From Siphonodentalium dalli (Eukaryota > Mollusca > Scaphopoda > Gadilida > Siphonodentaliidae), in contig CP136065.1 of assembly GCA_032622095.1 (NCBI GenBank), positions 219,892,151-219,956,150 of the forward strand: a DNA stretch of 64,000 bases, given 5' to 3'. The position numbers and the translations under genes were made by a program. Under the pieces are notes generated by a model that saw only the letters and a list, made by a program, of their open reading frames with translations, was not told the origin of the DNA and searched no databases. Positions 58,083 through 64,000 of this stretch are shown piece after piece. Position 1 is the stretch's first letter. Every line of letters begins with the position of its first letter.

Positions 58083-59480
58083 CCAGAGAAAACAACGGAG
58101 GACAGTGGAGAAAACAACCGATGATAGCGGAGAAAACAACGGGGGATAGCAGAGAAAACAACCGAGGATAGCGGAGAAAACAACGGAGGACAGTGGAGAA
58201 AACAACCGATGATAGCGGAGAAAACAACGGGGATAGCGGAAAAAACAACGGGGGATAGCGGAGAAAACAACGGAGGACAGTGGAAAAAACAACCGAGGAT
58301 AGCGGAGAAAACAACGGGGGATAGCAGAGAAAACAACCGAGGATAGCGGAGAAAACAACCAAGGACAGTAGAGAAAACAACCGAGGATAGCGGAGAAAAT
58401 AACCGAGGATAGCGGAGAAAACAACGGAGGACAGTGGAGAAAACAACCGATGATAGCGAAGAAAACAACCGAGGATAGCGGAGAAAACAACGGGGGATAG
58501 CAGAGAAAACAACCGAGGATAGCGGAGAAAACAACGGAGGACAGTGGAGAAAACAACCGAGGATAGCGGAGAAAACAACTGGGGATAGCAGAGAAAACAA
58601 CCGAGGATAGCGGAGAAAACAACCAAGGACAGTGGAGAAAACAATCGAGGACAGTGGAGAAAACAACCGATGATAGCGGAGAAAACAACCGAGGATAGCG
58701 GAGAAAACAACCAAGGACAGTGGAGAAAACAACCAAGGACAGTGGAGAAAACAACCGAGGATAGCGGAGAAAATAACCGAGGATAGCGGAGAAAACAACC
58801 AAGGACAGTGGAGAAAACAACCGAGGATAGCGGAGAAAACAACGGAGGATAGCGGAGAAATAACAGAGGATAGCGGAGAAAACAACGGAGAATAGCAGAG
58901 AAAACAACGGAGGACAGTGGAGAAAACAACCGAGGATAGCGGAGAAAACAACCAAGGACAGTGGAGAAACCAACCGAGGACAGCGGAGAAAATAACCGAG
59001 GATAGCGGAGAAAACAACCGAGGACAGTGGAGAAAACAATTGAGGACAGTGGAGAAAACAAAACCGAGGATAGCGGAGAAAACAACGGGGGGTAGCAGAG
59101 AAAACAACTGAGGATAGCGGAGAAAACAACCAAGGATGGCAGAGAAAACAACCGAGGATAGCGGAGAAAACAACGGAGGACAGCGGAGAAAACAACGGAG
59201 GACAGTGGAGAAAAAAAAACCGAGGATAGCGGAGAAAACAACGGGGGGTAGCAGAGAAAACAACCGAGGATAGCGGAGAAAACAACCGAGGATAGCAGAC
59301 AAAACAACCGAGGATAGCGGAGAAAACAACGGAGGACAGTGGAGAAAACAACCGAGGATAGCGGAGAAAACAACGGAGGATAGCAGAGGAAACAACCGAG
59401 GATAGCGGAGAAATCAACCGAGGACAGTGGAGAAAACAACCGAGGATAGCGGAGAAAATAACCGAGGATAGTGGAGAAAG
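58083..59480. repeat. 23-bp minisatellite, about 61 copies
   Basis: The unit contains GAGGATAGCGGAGAAAACAA plus CCG (23 bp). Two linked variants (GGATAGCGG and GGACAGTGG) are interspersed, plus GGGGATAGCAGAG. No minus frame meets a stop codon, so three overlapping minus frames of 456-498 codons coexist (FSPLSSVVFSAILGCFLRYP-like repeats). With 23 not divisible by three, all frames read the same 23-residue period. A gene is very unlikely. Confidence 0.93.
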
Positions 59481-59577
59481 ACAGACTATATATATGAAAG
59501 TGGAAATATATTAAACTGTTGGTTCACGTACTTTACACAAAAGTTTTATTGAATTTATATATCATCAAGAAAATTTG

Positions 59578-60043
59578 AAGGTACTCAATCCGATCAGACG
59601 CTCCTAAATTACTATTTCTTGGGCTTCGGGAGTAAAACATATTTGATTCGAGTCGATGAACCCACCCATCAAAGCTCAGAGTGATCAGATATCGATTTTT
59701 GAAGTTTTTTATATCTCGAGATGTGTAATAATATGCGGGCCAGAAACACGTGGTCAAACGGAGGATCTCGGACAAAATTGCAAATGAAGATGGATAACTC
59801 TAAAATCAAGTGATAATACGGTCAAATTTCGTGATACTTTAGTGATAATACGGCCATATTTTGTTGAACAAAATGTTGATAAATAACAAGTTTTGAAAAA
59901 TTTGAAACCATAGTAATGTTGACAGTGGTTAGCATTATTTTGTTGCAATAAATCGATTCTGATATCTAAAGCGTATTTTGAAGAAATATTGTTGTTGTTG
60001 TATATTGATGGTATGGGGACCGTCTGATCGGATTGAGTACCTT
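59578..60043. mobile_element. GGTACTCAATCCGAT-family MITE, full-length copy
   Basis: Inverted ends AAGGTACTCAATCCGATCAG and GATCGGATTGAGTACCTT are clean. It contains 1-2 units of the GTGATACT.AAGTGATAAT motif that is expanded in the 49.2-53.4-kb copies, and TTGTTGTTG near the right end. Confidence 0.78.
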
Positions 60044-61647
60044 TAAACTAGTTTTCGAACATCAATTTCTTTCTGTCTTGTTTAGAGTAAATAATATGTT
60101 ATTTGAACAAGATAAAACAGTACATCACATTGGCAATTTATACACGGACAAACAAGCAGTTCAAATGAGGATGGGATAACAAAATATAAGCTTATGTATG
60201 GGCGGCCATTCGGTCGGAAATTACATGAAATAAAAGTTAATGGTGGTTTGTGAAAACAAAATAGTCTCTATTTTCAAACCAATATACTCCATTTCCAAAC
60301 CAATAATCGTTCTTGGATTCAATAAGAGACAGTTCCATTTTAATAGATATAGATTCATAATCAATGTTGACCGATGCAAAATTAATGTTCTTTTTTAATT
60401 TAATAGTATTCATTGTTCAGTTAATATCTAATAACACACAATTAGTAAGATTCGCGCATATTCAATAAACGTACACTCCGTTTAAATAGCCATATTTTCT
60501 TAATCAATAAAGATATTTCAAACCTATAGACGATTTTTCACAAGCAATGATTATCGTTATAAAACTAATATACCTTATTGTCATTCTTATATTTAAAAGA
60601 TATAAAGTATCACCAATGCAAAATTAATGACGTTCTTTCAATTCAATATCTAATTGCGCAATCTACTATTTCCGGTCAAACCAATGATTAGGAATTCGAA
60701 ATCAATGATAAAAACGTGAAAGAACGCTAGGGGTCTCTGATGGCGATGTTTGAAGAAACTGTATTCATGTGACGTCAGAAATATTTAAATAAACATGGGA
60801 ATCCCCAATGTCATGTCGGTGTGACGATTTGCAGTAGTTCACTCGGTGCAAATAAAACGACGATAAATATTCACTATGGTCCACTATAACACAGTGGAGT
60901 AGATTAAATACAAATTTCAAGACAATTATTAATTTGTTTGACTAAAGTATGAAACGTTGCACATATGCGGACATATGTACATATTTACATACGTATTGGT
61001 ATTAGATATGGAGCCAAGCTGGAATTTCAATTTAACCCCTCTTTTAAGGGTTTTTCCAAATTTAAAGAGTGTTTCGTGGTTATATAATTTACTAAATGTC
61101 GCAAGTAATCTTACCATGAAATATACGATTTAAAATTAGGCATATTCAGTACGTATGACTCTGAGAGATATAATGCCACATTTTTAGTGTAAAATTGGAA
61201 CTCCCCGCCCAAGATGGTCGTCAAAATGACAGCTGAAAGAGGGAATTTGACGTTTTTCCGCTAATATCTTCTAGATCAGGTTCTGCTGTATGGAACTGGT
61301 TCGGAAATGTGACCTCATTTTGTATTGCTCATGTTAAGAGATAATTGGAGCTATTAATATATGTCATTCGTATGATCCAAGTCCCTCCCGATCCCTCAAT
61401 AATTCGATTATACATAACTCGGTATGAAATTTAACCAAATATCACCGTTATGAATCTAGTCATATTTTAACAAGAATTTGAGAGAACTTTGCAAATTATG
61501 ACATACAATTACTTATGAATTTTTGCGCTTAAGTGCAAATATTTTACGTTTAATCACAAATCATTTGCGCTTAAGTGGAAATAGAAATTAATGCATTGAT
61601 CTCCCTGAATTAATTTTAAATGGCATAGGCATAACACATCACTCAAG
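60044..61647. other. Intergenic, no gene recognised
   Basis: AT-rich with repeated words such as AAATTAATG and CCAATGATT-like phrases around 60240-60720. TTTGCGCTTAAGTGCAAATA palindromes begin at 61525. I see no coding or RNA signal. Confidence 0.4.
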
Positions 61648-62092
61648 CAAGTCTGCAAATAGCGTGTCTGTCATTTGCAGAATGAGGTCCACAGAGGGTG
61701 AATTTAGTGATGCTACCCTGCATAGCGGGCTAGCATAACTAAATTCACCCCTGGGGACCTCATTCTGCTTAGGCCTCATCTTCTGGGAAGTAACTATGGT
61801 ATCAAATTAACATTGTTTTTAGTTACGTTTTCCCATCTGGGAAGTTTCTATATCCCCTAATTTGCAGAAGATAAAATCCATAATCGAGGATCCAAATGGG
61901 TGAACATCACCAACTTCAACTGGGGAACTTCAATCTGATCCTAGGACTGCCATAGCAGTTGAGGACCCTAAGCAGAATGAGGTTCCCAGAGGGTAAATTT
62001 AGTGATGCTCGCCCACTATGCCGTGTAGCGTCACTAAATGCACCCTCTGGGGACCTCATTCTGCAAATGACAGACACGCTATTTGCAGGCTT
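61648..62092. mobile_element. Fold-back element with two nested hairpins
   Basis: Outer arms CAAGTCTGCAAATAGCGTGT and its inverse ending GCTATTTGCAGGCTTG surround hairpins at 61676-61770 and 61973-62068, both of the GCAGAATGAGGTCC type. The two hairpins lie inside the larger palindrome. Confidence 0.72.
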
Positions 62093-62124
62093 GCACTCAA
62101 GTCTATATAGGCCCATCATATGAG

Positions 62125-62480
62125 GGAAGCAATCCCCAGTGATCCCTAGATACCTTTTATGACCATGGAAATGGTATATATCTGTACAGGATATGTCTCA
62201 TTTATAAAATGTAATAGATCTCTGGGATGGAGACACAAATTCTTATGGACAGGGATGCTGATAATATGAAAATATGTTTTCCCCCTATTTCTATTCAATA
62301 AGTACATGTACACCACGAGGGAAGCAAGCCCCCAGTAACCCCTAATTCCCCTTCTATGACCATGGAAATGGTATATATTTGTGCAGGAGATGTCCCTTTA
62401 ATAAAATATACTAGAGCTCTGGGAATGAGGCACCAATTTTTGGGACACCAGAGACAGAGATGCTTTTGACTTTTCAACTT
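62125..62480. repeat. Diverged tandem repeat, unit about 190 bp
   Basis: TATGACCATGGAAATGGTAT occurs at about 62158 and 62353. Both are preceded by GAGGGAAGCAA and followed by TGTCTC/TGTCCC...CTCTGGGA...CACA/CACCAA. A third start (CTGAGGGAAGTAAA) lies at 62552. Confidence 0.65.
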
Positions 62481-62574
62481 TCGAGTCTGTATGGGCTACT
62501 ACTATGGGCCCATAATAATATACTATGAGATGGACTCCATCATTCACAATCTGAGGGAAGTAAAGGGGTGTTAG

Positions 62575-62755
62575 GTATTTGCGCTTAAGCGCAAATCATT
62601 TACACTTAAGCGAAAATGATTTTCACTTAAGCGCAAACAAATTGAAAGACACATATTTGTGCTTAAGCGCAAATGACAATCGCTTAAGCCCAAATGATTT
62701 ATGCTTAATCGCAAATATTTGCGCTTAATATTTGTGCTTGAGCGCAAATAAATAA
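62575..62755. repeat. Cluster of TTTGCGCTTAAGCGCAAAT palindromes
   Basis: At least eight perfect or slightly changed copies of the 19-bp palindrome core GCGCTTAAGCGC lie within 180 bp. Further copies are at 61525-61590. Confidence 0.75.
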
Positions 62756-62966
62756 TAAATGTGAAAAGGGCCTCCCATAGTAAGAGGGGAATCTAAATTT
62801 CTTGAGCATTGAAATTCCCTTTGTTTGAGAATTTGTACATGTTTATATTGAATATTCTCAGTAAATAATTATTCTGTGTGTTTCAAAAGAAATCAGAATA
62901 AATTGTTATTGTTTTTAAGTATTGGTTATAGATAACAGTTAATTAGATTGACTCTCCTCTTCCCAG

Positions 62967-63070
62967 ATGCATCCTTACTGTGGAAGACCGATCGCCCGGC
63001 GATTCACCCAGGTCTGTTGGATGGCTCAAACGACTTTTCCTACTATGGCCAGTTTGTACCCTTGATTTGA
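62967..63070 (+). CDS. Possible terminal exon of an unidentified plus-strand gene
   Basis: A good pyrimidine-rich acceptor (GACTCTCCTCTTCCCAG) precedes 62967. In phase 2 the segment reads ASLLWKTDRPAIHPGLLDG then SNDFSYYGQFVPLI and a stop at 63068-63070. It is notably richer in GC than its surroundings and its residues look protein-like. Other frames also stay open for a while (62980-63192). No further exon and no clear AATAAA were found, so this is a weak prediction. Confidence 0.25.
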
Positions 63071-63329
63071 ATTACACATTTAATTGTTTCGTACCATGTT
63101 TTTGGTCATTTCACACCATATATTGGTATGTTTCGTTGATTTCCAAAAATGATGAATGGTCATTCGTACATGTATTTGAAAAATTATTTTAATCGTGTTA
63201 ACTTAATGAAAGCGAACATGATCATGATTTAACGTTCGTGATGATGACAACCCGACATTTACATGTTAACATATTTTTTTTTTTTTTTTTGCGAAACAAA
63301 ATGAACAAATTGAAATTGTCGCGACAAAG

Positions 63330-63768
63330 TTAAAGATGCATAATCCGAATTAACGCTTGAATATTACTATTTCCTTGGCTTCGGGGTAAAACATATTTGA
63401 TTTGAGTTGAGGAACCCACCCATCAAAGCTGAGAGTGATCAGATATCGATTTTTGAAATCTATTATATTTCACCATCGATAATTTTAGTGGCCCAATAAA
63501 AAGTCGAAAGAGGACAGATGAAGATGGATAACTCAAAAAGCAAGTGGCTTTTGTTGTGTCAGGTATTTGACAAACCCGCAAAATTTCATTGAACAAAATA
63601 TTGATAAATAACAGGTTTTGGGCAATTGTATACTATATTTGACTGGTTAGCATTATTTTTGGGGCATTAATCGATTCTGGTAAACGAAGTGGCATTTAAA
63701 AAAATGGTGTTGTTGTTGTTGTTGAAATATGATGATATGGGAACCATCGAATCGGACTGAGTACCTTT
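63330..63768. mobile_element. GGTACTCAATCCGAT-family MITE, copy near window end
   Basis: It belongs to the 3059 subfamily (AAAGATGCATAATCCGAATT) with TTGTTGTTG and the right end CGGACTGAGTACCTTTAA. It lies after a T run at 63273-63290. Confidence 0.7.
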
Positions 63769-64000
63769 AATGTCATTTAAAAAAATAATAATACCGGTAT
63801 ACTCAAAGGTACGAATTGTCGAAATGATACAGGAACTGGTATGAAATGTCCAGAACCCTGGTGCGAAACATCTCTATGTCAAACTTCCATGGTATGAAAT
63901 GCCAGCAACCTATTAATCCATTGCACATTATAATTTATTTCCAATGGGCATGGATACGAGTCTCCCATTGGGGAGGGGGTCCACCTTGATACATGTATGT
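63769..64000. other. Window end, nothing recognised
   Basis: Short non-coding sequence with no feature I can name. Confidence 0.3.

Noticed and set aside
57921-59439. Three long minus-strand open frames (456-498 codons)
   Set aside because: They are frames of a 23-bp tandem repeat without stop codons. All three are equally long and mutually exclusive, with no start context, splice sites or domain.
49632-63500. Recurring minus frame with RYLITLSFDGWV
   Set aside because: It is found in several copies of the GGTACTCAATCCGAT MITE, is different at both ends in each copy and is broken in others. Conservation is of the DNA, not a protein.

Overview
The window is AT-rich animal nuclear DNA. It holds one gene that can be read completely, embedded in a dense field of inverted-repeat transposons, Helitron-like elements, minisatellites and segmental duplications. 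Introns with GT-AG borders, the gene family and the repeat types show a metazoan. A lophotrochozoan, perhaps a mollusc, is my guess from the Helitron-like and MITE (short non-autonomous transposon) style, but nothing in the sequence fixes the phylum.

1-17.1 kb: a five-exon ovo/OVOL transcription-factor gene on the minus strand. Exon 1 (16964-17096) carries the N-terminal SNAG repressor motif. It is separated by an 11.6-kb intron from exons 2-5 (4803-5341, 4274-4382, 2750-2932, 1163-1452). All four splice junctions are GT-AG and all phases agree, giving 417 codons plus stop with four C2H2 fingers at the C-terminus. Intron 1 is packed with transposons: a 400-bp TTAA-flanked hairpin MITE, several fold-back elements, and a 3.1-kb composite fold-back element built of GC-rich palindromic repeats.

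17.1-30 kb: upstream DNA with clustered hairpin MITEs (18.3-19.2 kb), a Helitron-like element with an internal minisatellite (21.27-24.84 kb), a 29-bp minisatellite (25.7-27.7 kb) and two further inverted-repeat elements (28.7-29.7 kb).

30-49 kb: two diverged copies of a segment about 10 kb long, offset by 9.4-10.1 kb. Each has a TATACCGA-rich simple repeat, a coding-like relic, a region of inverted-repeat elements and a 31-bp satellite (37.0-41.0 and 46.4-49.1 kb). A 21-bp minisatellite lies in front (30.29-30.74 kb) and Helitron-like relics lie between.

49-64 kb: a further tandem duplication (unit about 2.42 kb), palindromic blocks rich in GAAGCAAGCGAAA, a 23-bp minisatellite open in three minus-strand frames (58.08-59.48 kb), and more copies of the MITEs seen earlier. 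A possible short plus-strand exon lies at 62967-63070. No other protein gene could be supported. Nearly all the other long open frames are products of tandem repeats that lack stop codons.
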